From positions 1 to 5,040 of the forward strand of contig BNXH01000101.1 in NCBI GenBank assembly GCA_025999435.1: 5,040 bases of DNA, written 5' to 3'. The stretch is from Bacteroidia bacterium (GTDB lineage Bacteria > Bacteroidota > Bacteroidia > Bacteroidales > Dysgonomonadaceae). Both the position numbers and the translations under genes were made by a program. Below, piece after piece: positions 1-5,040 of this stretch. Every line of letters starts with the position of its first letter. The first letter of the stretch is position 1. Under the pieces are notes generated by a model. It was not told where the DNA came from, ran no database searches, and saw nothing but the letters and a program-made list of their open reading frames with translations.

Positions 1-187
1 GCGCAACCCTGACAAATGTTTCCCTGAGCGGAAGTCCTATCAGGTTCTTTATACCGGATTCATTTGCTCTTTGAATACCTAACTCATCCAATGTTGCCTG
101 GATAGTTTGTATGATACTGTCTTTTGTGTCGGCAATCGTGCCGTCAAAGTCGAGTATAATCGTTTTTATCCGGATTTTTTTATTCAT
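1..187 (-). CDS. HAD-superfamily phosphatase, N-terminal part (runs off left edge)
   Basis: Only the first 62 residues are in the window and the rest lies beyond position 1. The start MNKKIRIKTIILDFDGTIAD carries HAD motif I, DxDGT, with the nucleophile Asp13 and the acid/base Asp15, followed by a helical cap-domain start that includes IGLPLRETF. This pattern is typical of phosphoglycolate phosphatase or beta-phosphoglucomutase-like enzymes, which hydrolyse small phosphate esters in the cytoplasm through an aspartyl-phosphate intermediate. The substrate cannot be told from this fragment. The ATG at 187-185 is chosen because a TGA in the same frame lies directly before it, so no longer start is possible. 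It sits 97 bp after the methyltransferase stop and may be the last gene of that operon or a separate unit. Confidence 0.85.
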   Translation of the reverse strand, partial: MNKKIRIKTIILDFDGTIADTKDSIIQTIQATLDELGIQRANESGIKNLIGLPLRETFVRVA

Positions 188-286
188 TCAATCTATGCTT
201 TTTTCTTTTTGAATTGCGATTTAACCAACATTTTATGGACAGGTTTTACTATGAATATTTCCGTAGCAATTTTATCTACACTCAAA

Positions 287-1060
287 TTAGTCGATTGGGT
301 AACCATTCTTCTTCCCAATATAAAACACATAGCCATAATACGCTTTATGCCGGTTGTATAATTGAACTTCGCGGCGTTGATTGGCGATAAACTCCTCTAC
401 GGCAGGATTTCCGGTATATTTTTCCAAAAGTGCTTTTTCTGCTACTTCTCGTGGGGCAAAATAATTATCTGTCCAACATTTTTCAGGTATTATAAATGAT
501 GCAACAGGAATATAACCAACCTTTTGCATTATTGAAATATTATGTCCTATTGTATCTAATTTGCAACCTGCATCAGACCAAAATTTTTCAATTTCAGCAG
601 GGCGTTTATCAGTAAACCATGAAGGACATGTTACTACAACATAGCCACTCTTTTTTAGAAAGTCTTTCCAATGGGTTAAACCCTTTTCAAAACCTATATT
701 ATCAATAGCCCCTTCTGACCAAATAAGGTCAAGTTCTTCTTTTTGAAAAGGAAGGTTTTCCATTGAGCCAACAATGCCATTTACTCTTTCTTGGAAATTT
801 AATTTTTTGGCATTATCGTTAAAAACAGTAATAAAATCAGGGAATAGGTCTAAACCCGTAATTATTCCGGTAATATTTTGCGCGAGAACCATTGTTTGCC
901 CGCCGGTTCCGCAACCTAAATCGGCTACCCGTGAAAGATTATGATTATCCAGGAAGCTTAATGCCTTAATAGTCATTTCAGAACTACCAGGCCCCTGCCG
1001 CTCCAATCCTACATGAGTTTCAATGATTAAATCAATAATTGATATTTGTTCATTTTTCAT
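287..1060 (-). CDS. Class I SAM-dependent methyltransferase
   Basis: The 257-residue product has a Rossmann-fold methyltransferase domain. The SAM-binding motif [13 protein letters not shown] is at residues 45-56, the acidic residue expected to bind the ribose hydroxyls is Asp71 in GLDLFPDF, motif II-like GSMENLPF is at 98-105, and [17 protein letters not shown] at 111-127 forms the motif IV region. An RQGPGS segment (21-26) before the core and a [11 protein letters not shown] tail match a Bacteroides family, known to me mainly from structural-genomics work, whose substrate is not established. The enzyme would transfer a methyl group from SAM to a small molecule in the cytoplasm. The last six residues (NGYPID) go slightly past the usual end. 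It starts 25 bp after the DUF3788 stop, without a Shine-Dalgarno sequence, which fits Bacteroidota. It is AT-rich: I counted 20 G/C in the 60 bases at 541-600. Confidence 0.9.
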   Translation of the reverse strand: MKNEQISIIDLIIETHVGLERQGPGSSEMTIKALSFLDNHNLSRVADLGCGTGGQTMVLAQNITGIITGLDLFPDFITVFNDNAKKLNFQERVNGIVGSMENLPFQKEELDLIWSEGAIDNIGFEKGLTHWKDFLKKSGYVVVTCPSWFTDKRPAEIEKFWSDAGCKLDTIGHNISIMQKVGYIPVASFIIPEKCWTDNYFAPREVAEKALLEKYTGNPAVEEFIANQRREVQLYNRHKAYYGYVFYIGKKNGYPID

Positions 1061-1085
1061 TGTTTTTTACTTTATTTTAATTTTA

Positions 1086-1508
1086 TTATTTTGTCAAATC
1101 CTTTTTATACTTTGCTATTTTCAGTAAATCGGTTAATTGTTCTCTCGTATTGATATTGATTATTAATGGAATTAATTTCCCCGCCGGTTTGGTGTGAAAA
1201 AATACTTCTTTAATTTGCTCTGAAATATCCAAAGACGCAATGCTTTCGAGGTGTTTTTCCGTGAAGTAAAACGAGATTTTGAAAAAACCTTCCCAAACTG
1301 AAAGCCATAAGATTGTCTTTTTCTTGTCGCAAACTTTGCACAACCATGATTTGCCGTCTTTATAGTAGTTCCAAGTGACCGTTAATGAAAATTCGTCTTG
1401 AGTTAGCCTTGTTATCATTTCTTCAAAGACATTGTAAACATTGCCGAGTACATCTTTTAAAACTTCTTTTGACGGAAAGATATTTTGTTCCTTTAATAAT
1501 TGACTCAT
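1086..1508 (-). CDS. DUF3788 domain-containing protein
   Basis: The 140-residue protein fits the DUF3788 family: an N-terminal helical stretch, then WNYYKDGKSW at 46-55, then KKKTILWLSVWEGFFKISF from residue 62, a strand-turn-strand core with many aromatics. Family members are small soluble proteins of similar length with no established biochemical role. I see no signal peptide or membrane segment, so it is probably cytoplasmic. The start at 1508 follows the flavodoxin stop by 6 bp, and a short AAGGA lies 3 bases before the ATG, so it is very likely co-transcribed with its neighbours. It is lysine-rich and AT-rich like the methyltransferase that follows. The family call rests on the W-x-Y-Y-x-x-G-K-x-W and LW-S-V-x-x-x-F motifs. 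The function is unknown. Confidence 0.8.
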   Translation of the reverse strand: MSQLLKEQNIFPSKEVLKDVLGNVYNVFEEMITRLTQDEFSLTVTWNYYKDGKSWLCKVCDKKKTILWLSVWEGFFKISFYFTEKHLESIASLDISEQIKEVFFHTKPAGKLIPLIININTREQLTDLLKIAKYKKDLTK

Positions 1509-1514
1509 GATTCC

Positions 1515-1997
1515 TTACTTGTTGATTTCCTGTACAAATCTATCTATATTATCGCTGTTTATGTCCGAAACGCTTTTATCCGTTTTAGCAATACGCTTGA
1601 TAATTGCGCGTTCAAAGAAATTCATTTTCTCGAACTGAAATTCACCTCCGGCAAAGCATGTTGAAACGGCATGTTGATGTAATGCCTGGGGATAGGCATT
1701 TGTCAATTCCTGTTGTCGCTTGGACGTGTCCGGTTCCATTCCGCAAATGAACAACGCCAATCGCTTTTGCGTCAATACTGCAATGTTGTCCTTGCAGAAA
1801 CGTTGCATCGTTTTTGATGATGTTCCGGCATAAATGGATGTGCCTAAAACTATTCCATCAAAGGAATTGAGGTCGGGACATTTCACTTTTTTCAGGTCAA
1901 TGATTGATACCTGACTGCCGGTTAATCGTCCGGCAATCATTTGCGCAACCTTGGCGGTCGTTCCATGCTTGGATGTATAAATAATAGCAGCTCTCAT
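1515..1997 (-). CDS. Flavodoxin-domain protein, HemG-like
   Basis: This is a single flavodoxin fold of 160 residues. The FMN phosphate loop is TSKHGTT at residues 8-14 after strand MRAAIIY. GTSIYAG (52-58) and FICGM (83-87) are the two later flavin-contacting loops, and FAGGEF is at 115-120. The order and spacing resemble the flavodoxin_5 group that includes E. coli HemG (menaquinone-dependent protoporphyrinogen oxidase), but HemG activity is not shown here. A general FMN oxidoreductase or electron carrier is equally possible. Two earlier in-frame ATGs (2021 and 2015) lie inside the end of the CMD-like gene. I prefer the ATG at 1997-1995 because it puts the conserved strand at the N-terminus and leaves a normal 7-bp gap after the CMD-like stop at 2005. 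DUF3788 follows after 6 bp. Confidence 0.85.
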   Translation of the reverse strand: MRAAIIYTSKHGTTAKVAQMIAGRLTGSQVSIIDLKKVKCPDLNSFDGIVLGTSIYAGTSSKTMQRFCKDNIAVLTQKRLALFICGMEPDTSKRQQELTNAYPQALHQHAVSTCFAGGEFQFEKMNFFERAIIKRIAKTDKSVSDINSDNIDRFVQEINK

Positions 1998-2004
1998 TAG
2001 TTTT

Positions 2005-2328
2005 TTATTTTGCATTATCATAGGCTTCCAAAGCCGGAATCAAACAACTTGCAATTCCCTTGATACCGCAAACGGTAGTCGTCATGATGATTGCTTCTTT
2101 CAACTCATCGCGGGTGGCGCCTGCCCGTTTTGCCATCGGCACATGGGCGGTTACTGCTGTCGTTTCGCCCTGTGAGGCGCGAATAGCAATGTAAATCAGT
2201 TACTTCACCTTGGGTTCCAAGGATTTCATGCTGCTGACGGATTGGATTAATCCGCCGAAGGCTTGTGCCACTTCAGGAGATTCTTCCTGAAAGACTTCCA
2301 TTAAATTTTTCTGTTTCTTTGTTTCCAT
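2005..2328 (-). pseudogene. Carboxymuconolactone decarboxylase-like gene with an internal stop codon
   Basis: Read from the ATG at 2328, the frame gives 42 residues (starting METKKQKNLMEVFQEESPEV), then a TAA at 2202-2200, then 64 more codons with clear CMD/AhpD-fold sequence: LIYIAIRASQGETTAVTAH, KRAGATRDELKEAIIMT and an ALEAYDNAK end. The break sits in KVK-stop-LIYIAI, where relatives usually have Gln, so a single CAA-to-TAA change would explain it. The CxxC redox pair of AhpD is absent (the stretch is GETTAVTAH), though the His is kept, so even an intact copy would probably not be an AhpD-type peroxidase partner. The start lies 1 bp after the beta-lactamase stop, so it is translationally close to that gene. 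A sequencing error is possible. A restart on the second half looks unlikely because the next ATG is deep in the domain. Confidence 0.85.
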
Positions 2329-2329
2329 A

Positions 2330-3082
2330 TTATTTTATTTTTAAATGTTGCTGTAATAATCCTTTTGTATGCTGCAATATTTCTATGCCACCGATTTGCC
2401 CATGACCAGGCATTACAATTTTGGCATCTGAAAATTTAGCTATAACCTTTTTGATGGTCGGACTCCATTCGTCTATAACAGCATCTGATAAATTACCAAG
2501 TCCTTTGGAATGAATATCTTTTGCCATACATCCTGCAAATAAAATTTTCTCTGAAGGAATCCACACAACAATGTTATCTGATGAATGACCACCGCCTAAA
2601 TAGTAGCAAGAAACATCTATATCGTGCAATTTTAACGAAAGTGAATCACTAAAACCTTGTTGGGGTATAGGCAAACTCTTTCCTTTAGTAATGTCAATCG
2701 TCATCTGATTGGCGTATGATTTTACGCCCTTTGAATGAAGATAATCCAAGCCGCCGAGACAATCTTCGTGCCAATGGTTGGGAACGAAAGTAGAAACAGC
2801 GGCTTTTAACGAATCGGCAATCCATTTCACCAAAGTTTCCGTTTGACTGTCGGTTGCCGGAGTGTCAAAAAGAAACGCTTCGTCCTTGCATACCAAAATC
2901 AAGCCGTTGGACGATACTTTGCCGAATCCGTCTATTTCAGAAACAGACACATGAACGTATGCCTTTTCCGAAAGTTTTATCAATTCGACGTCTTCGGAAA
3001 TCCGTATCTCCGGGTAATCGGATTGCGCCCGTAAAGGTATCTGAATGAACAATATAAAAAGAAAAAACAGATGTGTCTTCAT
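2330..3082 (-). CDS. bla: Subclass B1 metallo-beta-lactamase, CcrA/CfiA-like, periplasmic
   Basis: The 250-residue protein begins with a Sec signal peptide (hydrophobic FFLFILFIQIPL, cleavage expected near residues 19-20 in LRAQ). The mature domain has the full B1 zinc set: His103, His105 and Asp107 in NHWHEDC, His166 in LGGGHSSDN, Cys185 in AGCMAKD and His227 in PGHG. Lys188 and Asn197 (GNLSDA) match the substrate-carboxylate and oxyanion residues of the B1 numbering. The flexible flap is EIDGFGKVSSNG (49-60). Many segments match B. fragilis CcrA from memory, such as SYANQMTID and CYYLGGGH, and the length is nearly the same (CcrA about 249), but it is clearly a divergent member. These enzymes hydrolyse penicillins, cephalosporins and carbapenems in the periplasm. 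It lies 6 bp after the GyrI-like gene and 1 bp before the CMD-like gene, with no insertion sequence nearby. Hydrolytic range is inferred. Confidence 0.93.
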   Translation of the reverse strand: MKTHLFFLFILFIQIPLRAQSDYPEIRISEDVELIKLSEKAYVHVSVSEIDGFGKVSSNGLILVCKDEAFLFDTPATDSQTETLVKWIADSLKAAVSTFVPNHWHEDCLGGLDYLHSKGVKSYANQMTIDITKGKSLPIPQQGFSDSLSLKLHDIDVSCYYLGGGHSSDNIVVWIPSEKILFAGCMAKDIHSKGLGNLSDAVIDEWSPTIKKVIAKFSDAKIVMPGHGQIGGIEILQHTKGLLQQHLKIK

Positions 3083-3088
3083 TTTATT

Positions 3089-3565
3089 CTAATCCTGTTT
3101 AATAACCGGAATCCATATTTCACTTTTATAATCGGGCGAACTCATATCTCCATCGGAATACCACTCAATTTCCGGTGCATCGGCATGTTGATAACCCGAC
3201 GATGGAAACCATTCATTGAATATGTACCGGCATCCGTCCTGTACGGCTTTGGGCATCGCGCCGGTTATCTCGAAGACAATCCACTGTGCGGCGGGAATAT
3301 CCAACTTCTCAAATCCGGCGGGACATTCTTTTGTTGTCGCTGCGGCAATCCAGTAATCAAAACCGTTATCGTGCATTTCTGCGCATACGCCCAGTACGCC
3401 CGACGGCTTCAGGTTGGAAAGTTCGCCCAGCCTGTTCATTGTTTCTCCGGGCAAACTTGCCCACATTCGCGGAATTTTGATGAAATTCTCGCCGTTTTCG
3501 ATGGATGTAAAATTCTTTACTCCAATGACACTGAATGCGTCTAAATTAACTGTTCTGTACTTCAT
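3089..3565 (-). CDS. GyrI-like effector-binding domain protein (stand-alone)
   Basis: The 158-residue protein matches the GyrI-like/AraC effector-binding fold: an N-terminal strand, IPRMWASLP (31-39), a YWIAAA strand (71-76), VFEITGAMPKAVQDG (97-111), the helix IFNEWFPSSGY (115-125) and a final SEIWIPV strand (148-154) that carries the usual acidic-aromatic pattern of the ligand pocket. In the family these domains bind small, often hydrophobic or cationic molecules. They occur alone (SbmC/GyrI, some hydrolases) or fused to AraC or MerR DNA-binding domains. There is no helix-turn-helix here, so it is not by itself a repressor. It is the first gene of the beta-lactamase cluster, 6 bp before bla and 79 bp after the TIGR04076 gene. 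It is more GC-rich than the distal genes: 34 G/C in the 60 bases at 3241-3300. Ligand and role are unknown. Confidence 0.85.
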   Translation of the reverse strand: MKYRTVNLDAFSVIGVKNFTSIENGENFIKIPRMWASLPGETMNRLGELSNLKPSGVLGVCAEMHDNGFDYWIAAATTKECPAGFEKLDIPAAQWIVFEITGAMPKAVQDGCRYIFNEWFPSSGYQHADAPEIEWYSDGDMSSPDYKSEIWIPVIKQD

Positions 3566-3644
3566 ATTTTATTTTCTGTTGTCATAACAAGTCATTCAAA
3601 CTAATTATTTTACTGCCTTTACTTTCATAATAATGAAGCATTCA

Positions 3645-4004
3645 TCACAGCGCCCCCTGATTAAAAAACTTCCCCTTAAAAAAATTCTCGTTATCAAGTT
3701 TCTTTGCTGTCAGTCGAAATATAACGCAACCGTCCGGACATACAACGTCCTTGCTGTATTTACCGTCGCCACCGATGTTTTCTAAATCGCCACCGCTCCT
3801 AACGGCTTCCATAATCGGGAACATAATCATCATCACTTTGGAGCAAATCCCCTGTCCATCTGAATTTACAGGGTAGCCGTATGTACAGGTGTATTTGTCG
3901 CCGATTTCCTCACCGTTCCGGCAATATCCGAGGGTAGAGTCGCCACGGAGAAAGCCGGATACCTCAACAGTAAATTCGTATTCTTCGTTATACCATTTTT
4001 TCAT
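3645..4004 (-). CDS. TIGR04076 family protein
   Basis: The 119-residue protein has the layout of TIGR04076: an N-terminal strand block (EFTVEVSGF), a Cys-containing turn followed by GEEIGDKY (31-38), a central GICSKVMMIMFPIMEAVRSG (52-71), and a C-terminal CPDGCVIFRL (89-98). Cys28, Cys54, Cys89 and Cys93 are spaced in a way that could support metal binding or redox chemistry, but I know of no assigned function. No signal peptide or membrane helix is visible. The start ATG overlaps the stop of the upstream small gene by 4 bases (ATGA), and an AAGGAGG lies 7 bases before it, so translation is probably coupled and efficient. After about residue 100 the protein carries a lysine- and phenylalanine-rich tail longer than the core motif. 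Confidence 0.82.
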   Translation of the reverse strand: MKKWYNEEYEFTVEVSGFLRGDSTLGYCRNGEEIGDKYTCTYGYPVNSDGQGICSKVMMIMFPIMEAVRSGGDLENIGGDGKYSKDVVCPDGCVIFRLTAKKLDNENFFKGKFFNQGAL

Positions 4005-4213
4005 AATTGTTCCTCCTTATGAAATGTAACGTGCTTCTCCTTCATGGAGATTTTCCCCACACGATAGCCAAATTGCGCCGCTTCCTTCTTGTAGGTTAGA
4101 AAGGAATGGTCGATATCAAAGCCGAGAACAGCTTTGATGTCGTCATAAGTGAGTTTCAGCGTTTCACTCCCATTTGCTTGCAGGTGTTTCCATAATGGTT
4201 CGTATTTGCTCAT
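4001..4213 (-). CDS. Small DUF7662-like protein (70 residues)
   Basis: The protein begins MSKYEPLWKHLQANGSETLK, continues with LTYDDIKAVLGFDIDHSFLT and ends in GYRVGKISMKEKHVTFHKEE. The pattern (KYEPLWxxL, a short L-T-x-x-[DE]-I helix, a proline-free DHSFL turn, then a strand pair GYxVGKIxxxxxxVxF) matches small cytoplasmic proteins seen in Firmicutes and related to the DUF7662 family. The function is unknown. A longer frame is open up to 4522, but that part lies over the VOC gene in another frame and looks like its shadow. The start at 4213 is supported by GAGGAGG 9 bases before it. The gene starts 4 bases after the VOC stop and overlaps the TIGR04076 start by 4 bases, so all three are probably translated from one message. 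Confidence 0.75.
   Translation of the reverse strand: MSKYEPLWKHLQANGSETLKLTYDDIKAVLGFDIDHSFLTYKKEAAQFGYRVGKISMKEKHVTFHKEEQL
4012..4018 (-). promoter_or_regulatory. Strong ribosome binding site for the TIGR04076 gene
   Basis: AAGGAGG lies 7 bases before the ATG at 4004, within the Lys-Glu-Glu-Gln codons that end the small upstream protein. It is a full match to the anti-Shine-Dalgarno end of 16S rRNA and fixes the start that overlaps the upstream stop as ATGA. Confidence 0.78.
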
Positions 4214-4217
4214 ATTT

Positions 4218-4664
4218 TCAATCCTCCTCACTTTGTAAAACCACCATATCTTTCTCATCAAACGACCAATAAGGATTGTATGCAACTTCCCAATAATAGC
4301 CGTCGGGGTCGGCAAAATAGGCATGATAGCCGCCCCAGAATACCTTTTGTGATTCTTTGACAATAGTTGCACCTGACTTTCTCGCCAATTCGATGATTTC
4401 ATGTACTTCCTGTTCCGTTTTGACGTTGTACGCCAAAGTAACACCTCCAAATCCGTTTCCAATTTCCGGCGGATTGGTTTCGCTAATATCCTGTGCCAAT
4501 AATTCCAGCGGATACAACTCAAATTTTGTTCCGGCAGTATTGAAAAAGATTACTTTCGGATTGTCTTCTTTTTCATCTGTTTGAAAACCAAGTCCATCTC
4601 TGTAAAACTGGATGGACTTTTCCATGTTCCTTACGCCAAGGCAAATTACATTGATTCTATTCAT
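4218..4664 (-). CDS. VOC family (glyoxalase/bleomycin-resistance fold) protein
   Basis: With the ATG at 4664 the protein has 148 residues and two beta-alpha-beta-beta-beta modules: MNRINVICLGVRNMEKSIQF with YRDGLGFQT (1-29), then GGVTLAYNV (73-81) and the closing GGYHAYFADPDGYYWEVAYN (111-130). Of the usual four glyoxalase-type metal ligands only the two acidic positions are evident (Glu49 in FELYP, Glu126 in YWEV). The positions where His would be expected hold Asn5 and Thr76, so a glyoxalase I reaction is doubtful and a binding or other dioxygenase-fold role is open. An earlier in-frame ATG at 4703 adds 13 residues that do not fit the fold start. Neither ATG has a Shine-Dalgarno sequence. 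The last codons (SEED) also encode the ribosome binding site of the next gene. Confidence 0.87.
   Translation of the reverse strand: MNRINVICLGVRNMEKSIQFYRDGLGFQTDEKEDNPKVIFFNTAGTKFELYPLELLAQDISETNPPEIGNGFGGVTLAYNVKTEQEVHEIIELARKSGATIVKESQKVFWGGYHAYFADPDGYYWEVAYNPYWSFDEKDMVVLQSEED
4223..4229 (-). promoter_or_regulatory. Strong ribosome binding site for the 70-residue small gene
   Basis: GAGGAGG lies 9 bases before the ATG at 4213. It sits inside the final Ser-Glu-Glu-Asp codons of the VOC gene, so it decides the start of the small protein and couples the two genes. Such a perfect site is unusual next to the SD-poor starts in the rest of the window. Confidence 0.75.
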
Positions 4665-4708
4665 ACTATTCTGATTTATTGGTTTCTTACTGTAAAAATA
4701 CATTAATT

Positions 4709-4834
4709 TTATTTTTTATCGTCTTCATCCATTTTATGATTCAAAGTGTCTGTTATCGAATCAAGGAACAAAGTCCTGCTATCCTTACGGCTTCTGATAT
4801 TCAGGTAAACGCGGTAATGACTAAATCTGCCCTT
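4709..4834 (-). other. Orphan open frame after the LytTR gene (possible gene remnant or frameshifted tail)
   Basis: From just after a TGA at 4837-4835, this frame stays open for 41 codons to the TAA at 4711-4709. It reads like protein sequence (KGRFSHYRVYLNIRSRKDSR, then TLFLDSITDTLNHKM and an acidic end). It has no plausible start codon near its beginning. It overlaps the end of the LytTR gene, where dropping one G from the GGG at 4832-4830 would continue the LytTR product straight into it. LytTR domains normally end close to the observed FVKGQI, so the extension would be unusual. It could instead be a relict of another gene. Apart from this, the 156-bp gap before the VOC gene shows nothing I can support. 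Confidence 0.3.
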
Positions 4835-5040
4835 TCACAAATTTCTCCATAAAACTGTCCCTGTAACGGCTGCCGATAGCCAGTTCGTGTGTGCCGATAT
4901 AAATGTCATTTATATCAAAGGAATCAATCTTTTCCAGATTGACGATATAGGATTTGTTGGTACGCAGGAAAATTTCCTGCGGAAGTTGTTCCTGAATAGC
5001 TTTTAGCGTAGTATTCGTGATAATTTTCCGTTTGTCGGTC
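4821..5040 (-). CDS. LytTR-family DNA-binding regulator, C-terminal part (runs off right edge)
   Basis: The 72 visible residues are the C-terminal half of a LytTR domain: TTLKAIQEQLPQEIFLRTNK, then SYIVNLEKIDSF, a strand pair around DIYIGTHELAIGSRYRD, and an end at FVKGQI. The R-T-x-x-S-Y-I-V-N-L stretch and the I-x-x-[GS]-x-x-Y-[RK] stretch are hallmark LytTR features. These proteins bind direct repeats upstream of target genes and usually sit behind a response-regulator receiver or membrane segments. Which of these applies lies outside the window. The gene ends 156 bp before the VOC start. A regulatory link to the genes downstream is possible but not shown. See the separate entry at 4709-4834 for the open frame that begins at its end. 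Confidence 0.88.
   Translation of the reverse strand, partial: TDKRKIITNTTLKAIQEQLPQEIFLRTNKSYIVNLEKIDSFDINDIYIGTHELAIGSRYRDSFMEKFVKGQI

Noticed and set aside
107..361. 84-codon plus-strand frame over the HAD start and methyltransferase end
   Set aside because: Antisense to two recognisable genes, with composition typical of non-coding AT-rich DNA.
2843..3048. Two plus-strand frames of about 63 codons over the beta-lactamase 5' end
   Set aside because: These are antisense shadows of the beta-lactamase gene, with no motif and no ribosome binding site.
3071..3544. 157-codon plus-strand frame over the GyrI-like gene
   Set aside because: It mirrors the minus-strand coding sequence, has many Cys, Arg and Phe residues without a recognisable motif, and the opposite strand carries a clear GyrI-like protein.
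3593..3612. TAGTTTG upstream of the GyrI-like gene as a -7 promoter box
   Set aside because: It is one base short of TAnnTTTG and no TTTG lies at the proper distance upstream.
3623..3638. Inverted repeat TTCAT-AATA-ATGAA in the 79-bp gap before the GyrI-like gene, as a terminator
   Set aside because: The stem is only 5-6 bp of mostly A/T pairs, and no T-run follows on the transcribed strand.
4214..4522. Upstream extension of the 70-residue small gene into a 173-residue frame
   Set aside because: It lies over the well-supported VOC gene in another frame, is rich in unlikely residues (Arg, Trp, Lys runs), and the strong ribosome binding site points to the ATG at 4213.
4742..4772. Bacteroidota-type promoter for the VOC gene: TTTG, 19-base spacer, ACACTTTG
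   Set aside because: The spacing fits the known -33/-7 pattern, but the -7 box lacks the TA of TAnnTTTG and it lies inside the orphan open frame, so the match may be chance.
1..5040. Mobile element, integron, CRISPR array, tRNA or rRNA
   Set aside because: I found no transposase or integrase coding, no spaced repeats, no terminal inverted repeats and no RNA gene signature in the window.

Overview
The window looks like chromosomal DNA from a Bacteroidota member, most likely a gut or oral Bacteroidales. This rests on four things: the close resemblance of several products to Bacteroides-type families (a CcrA/CfiA-like B1 metallo-beta-lactamase, a DUF3788 protein, a GyrI-like effector-binding protein and a class I methyltransferase of the RQGPGS type), AT-rich leaders that mostly lack a Shine-Dalgarno sequence, moderate to low GC, and a LytTR regulator typical of the group. 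I could not run any search, so family names come from motif recognition. Every supported gene lies on the minus strand, so transcription runs from right to left.

Right end (4665-5040): the C-terminal end of a LytTR DNA-binding regulator enters the window. It is followed by about 155 bp with no complete gene, but with an odd 41-codon open frame that a single-base slip could join to the LytTR gene. Next (4664 down to 3645) is a tightly packed three-gene cassette: a VOC/glyoxalase-fold protein, a 70-residue small protein and a TIGR04076 protein. The last two have strong AAGGAGG-type ribosome binding sites buried in the final codons of the gene before them. That is unlike the rest of the window and closer to Firmicutes genes.

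After a 79-bp gap comes the main cluster (3565 down to 287), six genes with gaps of 6, 1, 7, 6 and 25 bp: a GyrI-like small-molecule-binding protein, an exported B1 metallo-beta-lactamase with all zinc ligands intact, a carboxymuconolactone-decarboxylase-like gene broken by one in-frame TAA, a HemG-like flavodoxin, a DUF3788 protein and a SAM-dependent methyltransferase. The left end holds the start of a HAD-family phosphatase.

The spacing suggests one transcript for the six-gene cluster, which would tie a carbapenemase-type enzyme to a ligand-binding protein and to redox and methyl-transfer enzymes. No insertion sequence, integrase, tRNA, rRNA or CRISPR array is visible. I see no clear new defence or mobile system. 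The points most worth a second look are the beta-lactamase operon, the nonsense codon in the CMD-like gene and the apparently foreign VOC cassette.
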